A DNA stretch of 64,000 nucleotides from Chinchilla lanigera. Taxonomy: Eukaryota; Chordata; Mammalia; Rodentia; Chinchillidae. Made by a program: the position numbers and the translations under genes. This document shows positions 1 through 10,500 of this stretch, piece by piece. Location of the stretch: positions 2,110,063 to 2,174,062 of the forward strand of contig NW_004955473.1 of assembly GCF_000276665.1 (NCBI RefSeq). Reading direction: 5' to 3'. Positions within the stretch are counted from its first letter, which is position 1. Each line of letters begins with the position of its first letter. The notes under the pieces were generated by a model. It was not told the DNA's origin, ran no database searches, and worked only from the letters and a program-made list of their open reading frames with translations.

Positions 1-72
1 AAGTACTAGGGATTGAAACCAGGGCTTCAAGCATGCTAAGGAAGTGGTCTACCATTGAGCTATACCTCAGGC
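1..72 (-). mobile_element. ID-type SINE, cut by window edge
   Basis: Reads on the minus strand as a tRNA-like SINE: the complement of an ID body (GAGCTCAATGGTAGACC-like A-box area, then a GGTTTCAATCCC-like B box). It is more diverged than the ID copies elsewhere in the window. Its 3' tail lies beyond position 1. Confidence 0.7.
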
Positions 73-215
73 TTACTCATCTTTTCTTGAATACATGGCA
101 GTTAACATTAGAAAATGTTTATATTGTAATGTTGTGTAGAAAAAAGGATAAAAATGTACAGTGTATTTTGAAGTTTAAAACAACAACAGGCAAATCTACA
201 GCAACAAAACCTAGA

Positions 216-409
216 TTAGTTTTTGCCAGGGGTTAGGGGACGATGGTAGAGGGTTTCTTTTGAGAGTGACGGAAATGTTCTAAAATCGATTGTGGTGAGA
301 GTTAAGCATATCTGTGAATATACTAAACTATCGAATGGTAGGTGCACTTTAACTAGGTGAGCTGCATGTTATGGGAATTACATCTCAATAAAGCTGTTAC
401 AAACAACAA
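216..409 (+). mobile_element. Old L1 (L1M type) 3' end
   Basis: Shows the familiar order of ancient mammalian L1 3' ends: a 'gccaggggttagggg' stretch, 'ggaaatgttctaaaat', 'tgtgaatatactaaac', and a terminal 'catctcaataaagctgtta'. No reading frame survives. It is a 5'-truncated fossil. Confidence 0.7.
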
Positions 410-1065
410 AACTTCTACAGAGAAGACAAGACTGGAATGTCCTCAGAAAGCTAACAGTGGATATAGCTTGACGACAATTGGGACTGACTTTTAAATTTTT
501 TAATGTAATTTTCATGGTGATCACATATGTAGATTTATATTTTATGAAAAATATTTAAAAGGGAAAGTGAATTAATATCAACTTTTTCAGTTCATTGAAT
601 TGAAGCTATAAGTGATAAAAATAAAGGAAAAATTATTTTTATACTACATGAAAATAAAATGTATGGCTCAATGGACTCTGCATTAAATGTGATTATGCAG
701 CGTTTTCAATAAATATTTTGTATTTTAATAAAATTGCCCAACCTAATGATGTACTAAAGAGAAAGTCATAAAATTTGGAAAGTCAGTAACAAATAACAAT
801 AAACTTTTCCCCTCAGAACTGATGTCTATTATGGTTTAGATTAAGACATTTTTAAAGTTTCACCATGTAAAACAATTATGTTATAATCATAATGCACCCC
901 AGATTTATATGTCTTGGTCTTAATCTATTTCATAATTTTAAATATAAATTACATTAACTATTATCAGAATATTTGGATAAATGATCTTCATATGGCTATT
1001 ATTTAGTACTGGTGGAAGAGGAACTTCTTCAAATGAGTAGTGTGGTAGACGTTAGGCTTTCTATT
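410..1065. other. AT-rich stretch, nothing recognised
   Basis: About 650 bp of AT-rich sequence without a convincing frame, known repeat signature or RNA gene on either strand. Confidence 0.5.
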
Positions 1066-1078
1066 AAAGCTTAATTTT

Positions 1079-1175
1079 ATTTATTTATTTATTTATTTTT
1101 TTGATACTGGGAATTGAACTGAGGACCTTGCGCTTGCCAGGCAGGCACTTGTGCTGCTGAGCTATATCCCCGGCT
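1079..1175 (-). mobile_element. ID SINE with TSD
   Basis: Minus-strand ID copy. The tail is a (TTTA)n run at 1079-1101 on the plus strand, followed by the complement of the GGTA-like end, the B box and the A box. Imperfect 13-bp target duplications flank it (AAAGCTTAATTTT at 1066-1078 and AAAGTTTAATTTT at 1176-1188), which fixes its limits and shows L1-type retroposition. Confidence 0.85.
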
Positions 1176-1188
1176 AAAGTTTAATTTT

Positions 1189-3390
1189 GAAGCTCAGGGA
1201 TTCCCTAAGTTTTCCCTCCCCATGATAATCCTCGTTATTGTCCTTTGTCTCCTGCAATCCATCTGGTTAGGCCAGCCTTTAGCATCAAACTTTCAGTTAC
1301 TCTTCAGCTTCTTCAGTTAAATAACTGAAATCCTGAAAACTGCCTAGCGAGGAGCATATGCAAAGTGATCACACTCATACAGCAGCAGACCCTTTTCTGT
1401 GTTACTGCCGTGCTCTTTATATTGAAAGGCAAGGAACAGCTGCCTTGCTCCACTTTGGTGTCCAACTCAGCTGTTTCATATTCGTCCTGTAGCTTTAAGC
1501 ATCTGTTGACAGGTGGGAAGGCTCACTGTGAAGAGAAGCATTGTTGGCTTGGGTGGCTTCTGCCTAAGATGGGTCTGATGCCTTTGTTTGCCCCTGGAAC
1601 AGAACGTGTGTGCTTCTCCCAGCCCTCATGAAGTACAGCTGTTGGGTACATTTTAGTAGATGAGACCCATTTCTACTACATCTTTGAATCTCTGTTCTGA
1701 GAACTGAGGTGTCGTTCTCAGAATGTACAGAATGCAGTTGGACAGTGCCTGTGTACTGTGGAATGTTTGTAAGTGGCTGGGACTTACTGAGGAGAAGCCT
1801 GTGAGCCGGAAGTCTTCCTTCCCCCAGAAATAGAACCTTCCACTTGGACATCCTCTTAGGCTCCCGTCTTGGACCAGCAAACCTAGAAACTGGAGGGCTC
1901 ATTGGTTGAAATTCCTCATTGCGTATCTTGTTTTACACTATCAATCCAGGTATAATGGATTTTGTATGCTTTCACAATAATATCACAGTTTGAATAATAT
2001 CACAGTATTTTACAGTAGTGTCCTAGCCTCTTTTGGCCATGTTCCTAGGACACATGTTTTTCCTCATGTTTCTAATCTCAGCCTTAATCAGGCAAATTGG
2101 AATAATAGGTCCATGCAGTTTGTCATAAAGAGAGATCGTTCATTGTAGTATTTACAGTTAGATTTCAGAGAACTAGAAGGAAAAAAAATTCTGGAAAAAG
2201 GAAAGTCCTGAGGTAGTTTCTTGTATATGTTCTTCTTTTAAAAATCTTTAAAATAAAATGAAAAACCCCAGTGTCCTCTCCTTCCTCCATCTCACCACCT
2301 TCTACTGTATTCTGTGCACTAACCATTTTCCTATGCAGTGCTAAAAAAGATTTGTGGATTAATGGGATTTATATATTCACTGGGGCTGAATTGCCTTAGG
2401 GTTGTCTGCATTAGGTGTAAAACTTAGGCCTGGGGACCTCACTAATGACTTTTCAAGAGATGTTCTTTGAAGAGCCCAAGTCTTCAATCTTGTAACTGGA
2501 CCATCAACCCCAGTGACAGCCCACTTTCAAGGAGGCCTCATAAAGACAAGGTTCAGGCTCTTTCTAATGGCTTTAGCTAATGGAAAACCTGGAGGGGAAA
2601 AGCAAAATCGTTGTTGAATTTCCTACAGGTAGAAAGGAGAAAAACTCCTGAAATTCTGAAAAGTGACAAGAACTTAAAATTTTCGATTTGAAAGCCAAGA
2701 AGTAGCAGGGGGTGATGAAGGATGCTTGGAAAATGCTTGCCTTCATTGTAGGCAATGAAAAAATACGCATCTCAGCCTGCTGACCTGTAGATCACTTACC
2801 TAGCAGAATAAATGAAAGCTGGAGCCACATCAACATTTCTTCACAGAAGGACAAACTGGGGCATTTGAAGCTTTGCCTTTGTGGTCGCTTCCCCTCTTCA
2901 GGCGCTGGTTGCCTGCAGCATGTCTGTTCTACTGGGGCCTGTGGCATTCATGGGATGCAGAGGCCACTTTAACTTCTCATTTTCGCATTGCCTCTTCCTC
3001 TAAATTATGTGTATGTATGTAAATGTACTCTGGAAAATATTTAAAGAAAGGTACAAATACAAGAGAATCTACGTAGGATGTGGTATTACTTTAGGATGTG
3101 TGATTTTGTTTATCTCTGTCATGATGCTGAAGACCCTAATGCAGTTTTTCAGGACAGGCCCATTATGAGACCTCTAGGTTTCCTGCCTATACCTTTGCAG
3201 CAATTATAACTACATCTCATAGAAAATACCAGTGGTAGATACATTGTGTACGGGCACAAAAGTAATTACAATGTAAATTGAGAATAGTCTCATAAAAGAA
3301 ATCACTAAAAATCCCATCATCACAACTGAAACATTGTAATAATCCTGTGGTATTTTCTGTCTTTTTTTCCTTTTCTCCATCAGGATACAT
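1189..3390. other. 2.2 kb without recognised features
   Basis: Mixed composition. Frames up to 112 codons occur on both strands but overlap one another and have no protein-like character. Position 3217-3400 could be more of the old L1 tail that follows, but I cannot show it. Confidence 0.4.
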
Positions 3391-3394
3391 GAAG

Positions 3395-3665
3395 CACAAA
3401 TGAGCTTTTATATCCTGCCTTTATACCCTGACATATCCACAGGACAACCTAGTCGCACACAAGCAAGCATGTTTGCTATTCATTTATTTGTTTGACCATC
3501 ATCTCCTGTAGAGAGGACTTCTCGTGTTTCAGATGATTTCCTTAGGAGAGACATCCAGGAATGGTGTTACCGAGTCAAAGGTCCTAAACCTATTTTAAGG
3601 CCTTTGATACACGGTGGCAAATTGCTTTCAGAAGAGTGCCAGTTGATGTGGCTGGCAGCAGCAAG
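3395..3665 (-). mobile_element. Old L1 fragment, minus strand
   Basis: On the minus strand it contains a 'cctttgactcggtaacacc'-type block followed by 'cctaaggaaatcatc', which corresponds to the 'ttgacccagcaattcc ... cctaaggaaataat' region near the 3' end of ancient L1 elements. It is heavily diverged and no frame is kept. Confidence 0.55.
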
Positions 3666-3814
3666 TCCTCCTCTGGGCTGGAACATGGGTGCAGTTAACA
3701 TAAAGATTCATAAATGGATATAAAATCCACAAATCCACAAATCTCAGTATAAAAACTTTCTGATATTTTACATGTGAATATAGTACAAATTCTAACCAGG
3801 TCATACAGACTCAG

Positions 3815-3844
3815 AACACACACACACACACGCACACACACACA
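3815..3844 (+). repeat. (CA)n microsatellite
   Basis: About 15 CA units with one CG interruption. Confidence 0.95.
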
Positions 3845-4720
3845 GAGTGATATCTCCATTCATCCTTAGAATATTCTTTCATCCTCCCAGTCAGTATCCG
3901 CCCCCCCACGGAAGTAACCGTTATTCTCAAAGTTCCTAATTTTTAAGTGGTTTCTGAAAATTTCTTCTGTAATCTGCAAGAACTTGACAGGTGGTGTCTG
4001 AAAGAAAGTCTTCATGTCTTTGGTGCAGCCCAGACTTCTTCCTGTACTGAGCCTCATCATTCTGTGCACAGATTGTCTTAGAAATCACTTTGTGACTGTG
4101 TGTGAAATATCCACTACCTTTTTTGTCTCCAAGAATTAACTAAACCACTGCCATCTGTTCGGAACCATGTGAGCCATCACATAGGGGTGATAGAGGTGTG
4201 TTACAGAAATAAAGCAAGAGCAGTGCTGACTGAAAAAAACATGCTCCTGGCTGTCTTCTTTCTGTAGTTGAATTAAAACAGAGGTTGTGAAGTGCCTGGT
4301 CTGCAGATCCTCCAATCCTTTGCCGGAGAAGACTTTCACTTTGTCCCGAAACCCCTAGGAAGTGCATCAGTCCGGTTTAAAATCTGAGCTCAGAGAGTGC
4401 ACACTCCCTTGCTGAGACTACATGGTCATCTTTCCTTTGGTTTTGATGAAAATCATAGCTTCTAGTTTTGCATGAAAGCTGTACTCCACAGCATAAATCG
4501 TTAGCGAGCTGGGCAGGTTTTTCATGGGTTAACAAGATCCTGAAATCCTCTCTAGGAGTAAAATAGAGGGTAGTGTAAAATTTAGGAACATCACGAGCGG
4601 CAACATAGGGCTCAACAGCTGTTAGAGGTATAAGTTCAGGTGTTCAGGACAGAAACCAAGAGGTATAAGCCTCAAATGAAAGACAAGAGGGGAGAGAATT
4701 AATACTGCAGGGTCTCCAAC
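3845..4720. other. No recognised feature
   Basis: Single-copy-looking DNA. The minus-strand frames of 67-75 codons here overlap in different phases and lack any motif. Confidence 0.4.
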
Positions 4721-4815
4721 AGGCCAGGAACAATGCTAGGTACCTTCACAGCTATTTATTCATTTGCTATTCACAATAAGATCGCGAGGATATCCCATCT
4801 CTTGGGCAGTGATAA
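4721..4815 (-). mobile_element. MIR fragment
   Basis: Keeps the MIR minus-strand order: 'ggaacaatgctaggtacctt', then a 'cattcacaataag' block and an 'aggatatcccatct' block. Only the central part is recognisable. Confidence 0.5.
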
Positions 4816-5210
4816 CTTTGGAACATGTCTTAAATCTCAGAGCTACATTTCTTTTTTTGCCACCCCCTCTTCTCCTCTTTTCTCATTATTGATACATTCC
4901 AGAACATGCTTTCCTTCTCCTGCTTGTTTTTCTGAACCATATTATGACAAACTGCCTCTTATCCATTATAGCATATCTTTTGGAGGCCAGTTTCCTCAGC
5001 TTTCCTCTCCCAAGAAAGTTTCTCTGACACTGTGGACCATATTCATCTTATATGACTCTTACATTTTGGAGCTCTGCCAGAGCATTTGTAGAAGTTGTGT
5101 GCACAAAGCACTCAACAGCTATTAGGCTTGAATAATGTTGTAACACAGATGAGGTTCTGATTAAGAAAACTACTTCTATAAACACTGTTTGCATAAAGAT
5201 ACAGATAGTC

Positions 5211-5316
5211 GGAGCTGGGGATTTAGCTGAGTGGCACAGTGCCTGCCTGACAAGCGTGAGGTCATGAGTTTGATTCCTGGTACTGGAGAAAAACAAAACA
5301 AAAATAAAATAAAGTA
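5211..5316 (+). mobile_element. ID SINE with TSD
   Basis: tRNA-Ala-like body starting GGAGCTGGGGATTTAGCTGA, a B-box-like GAGTTTGATTCC, a GGTACTGGAG end and an A/C-rich tail. Direct repeats of 16 bp with one mismatch flank it: AAAGATACAGATAGTC at 5195-5210 and AAAGATACAAATAGTC at 5317-5332. Confidence 0.92.
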
Positions 5317-5814
5317 AAAGATACAAATAGTCTTTCTGAGTGGATCAAGGGATCCTAAGTGATATCTGATCACTGAAAGATCCTTGTTTCGCCACCTGCT
5401 GCCTTAAAGTCAATATCAGAATGTGACACTGGTCTCTTGAGTTTGTTTGCCACTCTCCTTACAGGCATATATAAACCTTTCTGGCCATATTTTGTTTTTT
5501 ACTATTCCACCAGGGAGCTTTCAAGCTTCTTAATTAATAACAAAAACATATGAAGTAGGAAAGAGAGGCCTGACCATAGTACATTGCTTTATCAAGTACT
5601 CTCTAGACAGGTCCCCATCTGTCATCCCCATGGAGAGCTCCCATTCTCTCCGAGGACCTGTGAACACTTCACACCTACAGTGTTCGATTAGAACAGACGT
5701 GAAATTCAAATGCCAGTGGGTTGTTATAAGTATTCTTTGAAAAGAACAGTGGTAAAATAATTAGTGCATCTAATTATCAATGCACTCACATGCTTTATAT
5801 ATTTAAAAGGGCAC

Positions 5815-6115
5815 AGTGGGGCTGTAAAACAGAAATATACTGTAAGCCATATATGTAATTTAAAATTTTCTAGCAGTTGCATTAAAAATGTGAAAAGTAT
5901 ATATTCGTTTTGATAATATATTTTATTTAACTGTATACACACCAAATATTGTCATTTTGACGTGCAAGTAAAATAAACATATGAAAGATCTTTGAAATAT
6001 GATATTTAGTTTTTATGTAGGGCATATCTTGTTTTGGACTGATCACATTTTAGTTGTTCAAGATCTGTACATGGCTACCGGCTATCATATTGGATAACAC
6101 AAGTCTAAAGAAACT
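5815..6115 (+). mobile_element. Ancient mammalian DNA-type repeat, name not recalled
   Basis: Contains 'aacagaaatatactgtaagc', an AT-rich middle with 'atattttatttaac', and an end 'ggctaccggctatcatattg' then 'ggataacac'. This matches a known interspersed mammalian repeat recognised by its 'ggctagtggctaccatattggacagc' end. I cannot assign the RepeatMasker name, and the orientation call is arbitrary. Confidence 0.5.
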
Positions 6116-6194
6116 TCTACTATAATCTTTCCTATAAAGATGGAGGTAAATTTTGGTTATAGGTAAAATAAAAACAAAAACAAAATCCTCTAGT

Positions 6195-6660
6195 GTTTAT
6201 TGGAGCTCTGCTCTGTGCTTGGCACTGGAAGGAGAGACAAGAGTGCCATGTGGCCTATGCCATCAAGCAATCACATGTGGAAAGTGGAACCATATCACGT
6301 GTAGTTTGTCATGTGTCCAGCCACAAGGTGGTTTTGACGATTTATTCTCATTCATGTGATTCATGCTGTAAAGAACCATGAGCTTAGAGGAAAAAGTAAC
6401 CCTGGCTAGTAGGAGTGGTCATGGAGAACCAGGGACAATATACATCTCAGATGAGGAAAGATAGAGTAAACATTTCAGGCAGGGGACACAGCTTGAGCTA
6501 AGGTATAAGATGATAAAATGCTAGAAGCATTGTGACAAGCTGAGATTAGCTTGGCTGTAACTGAGAATTCATTTCAAGGAAACTGTAGAAAGAAAGTGAG
6601 GGATTTCTTTTGGCTGTATTGCAAAGAGTGTGTAGAGAAGTAGAGGCTAACATGGTTAAA
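6195..6660 (+). mobile_element. Possible ancient L2/L3-like repeat
   Basis: The sequence runs 'ggagctctgctctgtgcttg', 'ggagagacaagagtgcc', then purine-rich blocks such as 'caggcaggggacacagc'. This resembles an old mammalian repeat that begins 'tgccaggcactgtgctaggtg' and continues with purine-rich blocks. Weakly supported. Confidence 0.3.
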
Positions 6661-6687
6661 AATGGTGATAAAAATAATAGCAGGTAA

Positions 6688-6765
6688 GGGCCTGGGGATT
6701 TAGCTCAGCGGCAAAAGCGCCTGCCTGGCAAGCGCAAGGTCGTGAGTTCGGTTCCTGGTATTTAA

Positions 6766-6798
<33 letters not shown>
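6688..6798 (+). mobile_element. ID SINE with long pure A tail
   Basis: Near-consensus ID body (CCTGGGGATTTAGCTCAGCG, B box GAGTTCGGTTCC) followed by roughly 30 A. The uninterrupted A tract and the duplications (AATAGCAGGTAA at about 6676-6687 and again at about 6796-6807) point to a young insertion. Confidence 0.93.
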
Positions 6799-6800
<2 letters not shown>

Positions 6801-6837
6801 GCAGGTAAAAAATAATAGCACATAGAATTTGCATAAT

Positions 6838-7012
6838 TAGAGCCCAATCCCTGTGCCAAGTGCTTTGCATGTGCTTTGTCACTGAAACTTACAAATGAGA
6901 AAGCTAAATATCTAGAGAGGTTGAATCACTTGTCCAAGTTAACACATCTCCAAGTTAGCAAACAAAATTTTGAATCTACATCCGTCTTAGTCCAGAGCAT
7001 TCACCCTAACCG
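6838..7012 (-). mobile_element. MIR
   Basis: Minus-strand MIR order: 'gtgccaagtgctttgcatg', 'aatgagaaagctaaatatc', 'agagaggttgaatcacttg', 'aacacatctccaagttagc', and a final block that replaces the tRNA-like head. Abuts the ID insertion. Confidence 0.8.
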
Positions 7013-7224
7013 TTAACAGAATACTGGTAGCGATAACCTGTGTGTTTTTTGCCAAGGATCCTCTACAGTTATATTTTGAAGTGATCCAAATAGGTCCAGT
7101 TGGCGTAATGCTCTTGGGGGCTGACTGAGGTCAGTGTTTCAGTAGCGGATTGCCTCCTTTCTCTCTGCTAACATGCTCTAACTTCGTAGTAAAATACTGA
7201 GATCTCAGAGGCCACTTAGTTAGA

Positions 7225-7325
7225 TATCCTGATTGTACAGAAAAGTAAAATGACCAGGGAAGATGTTTTCCCACAGTCATGCAGTTTTAAAAGCAGCAGG
7301 ACTGGAGCTCACATCAGGACCCTTT
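7225..7325 (-). mobile_element. MIR fragment, decayed
   Basis: 'gtacagaaaagtaaaatgac', then 'cacagtcatgcag' and 'gcaggactggagctcacatc', is consistent with the core and head of a minus-strand MIR. Diverged. Confidence 0.4.
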
Positions 7326-7329
7326 CCAC

Positions 7330-9370
7330 CCAGAGAGCCTTGCTTACAGTATCCAAAGGCCTTCTCCATAGAAAGAAATATTCAGATTAGAAAGTATATT
7401 TAAATTACTCAAATTAATTGTTTTGACTAAGGATAACAATTGAAAAACTTCATCACAGATGACAGGTATCCCTGAATTACGAGATAGACTGTAGCAACAA
7501 CTGCTATAAAATGAGTTTCTGGTAGGCAGAATCCATAGTCTTATGGATCTTGATAAAATCAGATGTCTGTCAAATGGAAAAAAATGTTGACCCTTCTGAA
7601 TATAATAAGATGGTACTTTTGAAAGCAGCAAATCTTGTAAACTCGTATTTAAAGGAAAAGAAATGTCTTTAAAAATTACACCTTAATGGTTTTCCTTACT
7701 TGGAATGTGATCCTAGTTGGAGAACAAACCATAGAATAAAAATACATGAAGTTAAATACCTTAAGAGTAACCATGCAGGTTGTGCATGCTGGGAGGTGTT
7801 CAGGTTGGCTTCCTTATCTGACAAATTATTGACAACCGGGTAGTCTGTCCCTCCAATTCTGGCCTTCAAGATCACTACATTTTCAATTCCTTCACACTTT
7901 TTCTTCTGATTCCTGTCAAGGTTTAGCTTTATGACATTGCATTAGTTTCCTTTTTCCAATAACATACTGTCCGTTTTCCCACTTCCCTTGGAAGAAATAA
8001 CACCCTAAAAAGCCAAGGCCTAAAATAAATAGCTGGTTGCAACTTGTATTTGCCACTTAATCTGGCATCTGCTGAGACTTGAAGTCTTGCAGAGAGAGAC
8101 CAGAGAGGCAGAAGATGGTCCCTGCCATAGTGAAGCATAGTCATTTTAGAGAACAGGATTAAAAAACATGAAGCAACTGACAAACCAAAAAGAATACAAG
8201 AATGTGCTAAATGATGTGGTATGGCTATTAGGTGTAGCTGGACAAGACTGCATAGATTGGTCCATGTTCACGACTGCATTTTGACATTTCTAAGGGAGGG
8301 CCACCATGGTAGGGTTCTGGTATCCCAGTTAACCAAATGAAAAGTTCTTCTCAGTATGAAAATCTACTTCTTAGAAGAGTATTCCTAAAGTGATCTAGTC
8401 CCATGATACTTGTGCATGGGAGGGACTTCATTTCATATAGTTCATTTTATATTTTCCTCTTAGAAATTGAAAACATGTTAGTATGTGAAAGGCTGTGCAG
8501 TTTTGAAGCTCTTTTCCTCAAAATCTTGCACCTTTGAAATTTTGACTTTATCATAATATTAACCAAACTGATGTGCTGACAGAGCCCTCATTCCATAGTG
8601 CATGCCTTTTGGGCCTTGTGGCGGAATACACATGGCTCAGCAGTGACTGGTGGCTCCCCCATAACAGCAAAATGCATGATTTGGTTAAAGTTCTGTCAGC
8701 TTCTGGACCTTTCAGACGAGAGTTGAGCAGGAAGTAATAAAGAGAAACTAGCCTAAGATATTTTAACAATAGGCCCTTGACTGAAGCAGCCTCCCTGTGT
8801 GGTTGATAAACATTTTCCCTTTCTTAAGGGAAAATCATGCACAGAAACAAGCACATATAAATAATTTACCAAGTTGTAATATGCTATAAATAACAAGCCT
8901 ACTAAATAATGAATTAACCCAACTGCTGATTCATAGGTAAATGTCTCTTGTAAAGCAGCATTTTTATGGATTTTACAGCTTAGTTAATACCCACTCATAT
9001 TTCATTAGGACGGTTCAGGTGAAGCATTGGGATAATAATCTGGATATATTTGAAAGTGATGTAGCACATATCAGGAGCTTGGACAGAGCTTGGGAAGCTG
9101 CCAGGATCCTTTCCTTTTAGCCAGAGCATGAGGGGTGATTATGCTGGGCCACACTCATATCTTTCCTCCATGGGCTTGGTTTGTCGAGTTCCTCAGTGGA
9201 ACCCTGAGATGCTGAGAAGGATGTTTCCTTGACCCTAGAGAACATGTCTTCTCTGAAACCATGGGCACTGATTCAGCCAGAGATGGAGGAAGGGACATAG
9301 ACGTCACTTTGACCTACTGAACAGTTGGTCCACTGTGTCTTCTGAAATACCATGACATAGGTACAGAAGT
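7330..9370. other. 2 kb without recognised features
   Basis: No repeat signature, RNA gene or credible frame seen. The longest frames (84-95 codons, minus strand) are compositionally random. Confidence 0.4.
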
Positions 9371-9384
9371 CAGGAACTGAATTC

Positions 9385-9740
9385 ATAGTCATTTGTGCTT
9401 TCTGTAGCTCAGTTACTTTATCTGTAAAGTGGGAGCAATAATAAATCTTATACCCTAGGTTTATTATGAAGAGTGAAGTCTTTGTATTGTCAAATGTAGG
9501 AACGTTGCTTGGCACATAGCAAGTGCCTTTTTGGGGACTGCATTGGGGATTGAACCCAGGCCTTCTACACTAATGCACATCCTTTTTCATTTTTCATTAT
9601 GAGACAGGGTTTCACCAAGTTGACCAGGACTCGAGCTTGCAGTCTTACGGTCTTGGCCTCTCAGAGTTCTGGAATTACAAATCTGTGCCACCTTTCAGGC
9701 TTTAGCAAGTGCTTTTATAACTGATAGCTGTTAGGTTCAT
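9385..9740 (+). mobile_element. MIR split by a B1-dID SINE
   Basis: Left part 9385-9530: 'agctcagttactttatctg', 'gtaaagtgggagcaataat', 'cttggcacatagcaagtgcc', the classic MIR core in plus orientation. The right remnant resumes at 9703 with a repeated 'tagcaagtgctttt' after the younger SINE. Confidence 0.75.
9531..9702 (-). mobile_element. B1-dID composite SINE with TSD
   Basis: On the minus strand a 7SL-derived B1-like monomer (GCCTGAAAGGTGGCACAG ... GTGAAACCCTGTCTCA) is followed by an ID-like tRNA unit (GGGTTCAATCCCCAATGC). TSDs TAGCAAGTGCCTTT (9517-9530) and TAGCAAGTGCTTTT (9703-9716) bracket the whole dimer, so it inserted as one unit into the older MIR. Confidence 0.8.
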
Positions 9741-10090
9741 TGGAACCTGACTGCTGCAGATGCTTCAGTTTGGAATTCTCCAGCCGTGTTATTGGTCTCT
9801 GGGAACCTAGATCATGAAAAATGGAGACTAAGGTGGGGGTTCATTCAAATGTGTCCTCTTGCCTTCAAAAATGAGAATGAGGAACAGAGTATGTGATTTC
9901 ATTAGTCAGTAAATACTTTTTGATGAACTCTCAGTTATTAAAGGTAAGAAATGTTTATTTATTTAAAGAGAGCCTCACATATTTTTATTAATGAGAGCTT
10001 GGTGGCCAAGAGGTAGTAATAATTATCACTGAAATCACTTTAAAAGGAGATCTGAATTTCATAAGTAAGCCCTAACTTGGTAATGGGTAC

Positions 10091-10500
10091 CGTCTTAGTC
10101 ACTTTCCTCATTGCTGAGACACAATGCCTGACATCCACAACTTAAAGGAGCAGAGGTTCATTTTGGCTTATAGTTGCAGAAGGTTCAGTCCATGTTTGGT
10201 GGCTCCATGGCAGAAACTACCTGGGGGAAGGATCGGCTGCAGAGGAAATCTGCTCAAGTCATGGTAGCTGAGAAGCAGAGAGTGAAGGGAGGAGCTGGGG
10301 AGGACAGTATATCCCTTTAGGTCATACCCAAGTGACCCACTGTAACCAGTGCCCACCTTCTAACAGCAGAGTCAGGTGCTGAAATCACCAGTAAATGAAT
10401 CCACTGGTGAGTACAGCACCCCCATGATATAATCACCTTTCAAAATCCCTACCTTTGAGTGCATTAGAGTTTGGGGGGAATGTCCTGAACTAAACCATAA
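10091..10500 (-). mobile_element. Solo LTR, rodent MaLR-like family
   Basis: The complement reads as a MaLR-type LTR: a terminal 'ttatggttt', a 'gtgattatatcatggggg' block, a mid block 'ctctctgcttctcagctacc', and a polyadenylation-side block. It belongs to the same family as 32347-32743, 58883-59233 and the plus-strand copies at 24840 and 51521. The first base pair, expected TG, reads CG. No internal retroviral sequence is attached. Confidence 0.7.

Noticed and set aside
6688..6760. tRNA-Ala-like sequences at this and other ID copies as tRNA genes
   Set aside because: They are ID SINE bodies: A-rich tails, TSDs and mismatched stems. None folds as a full cloverleaf by eye.
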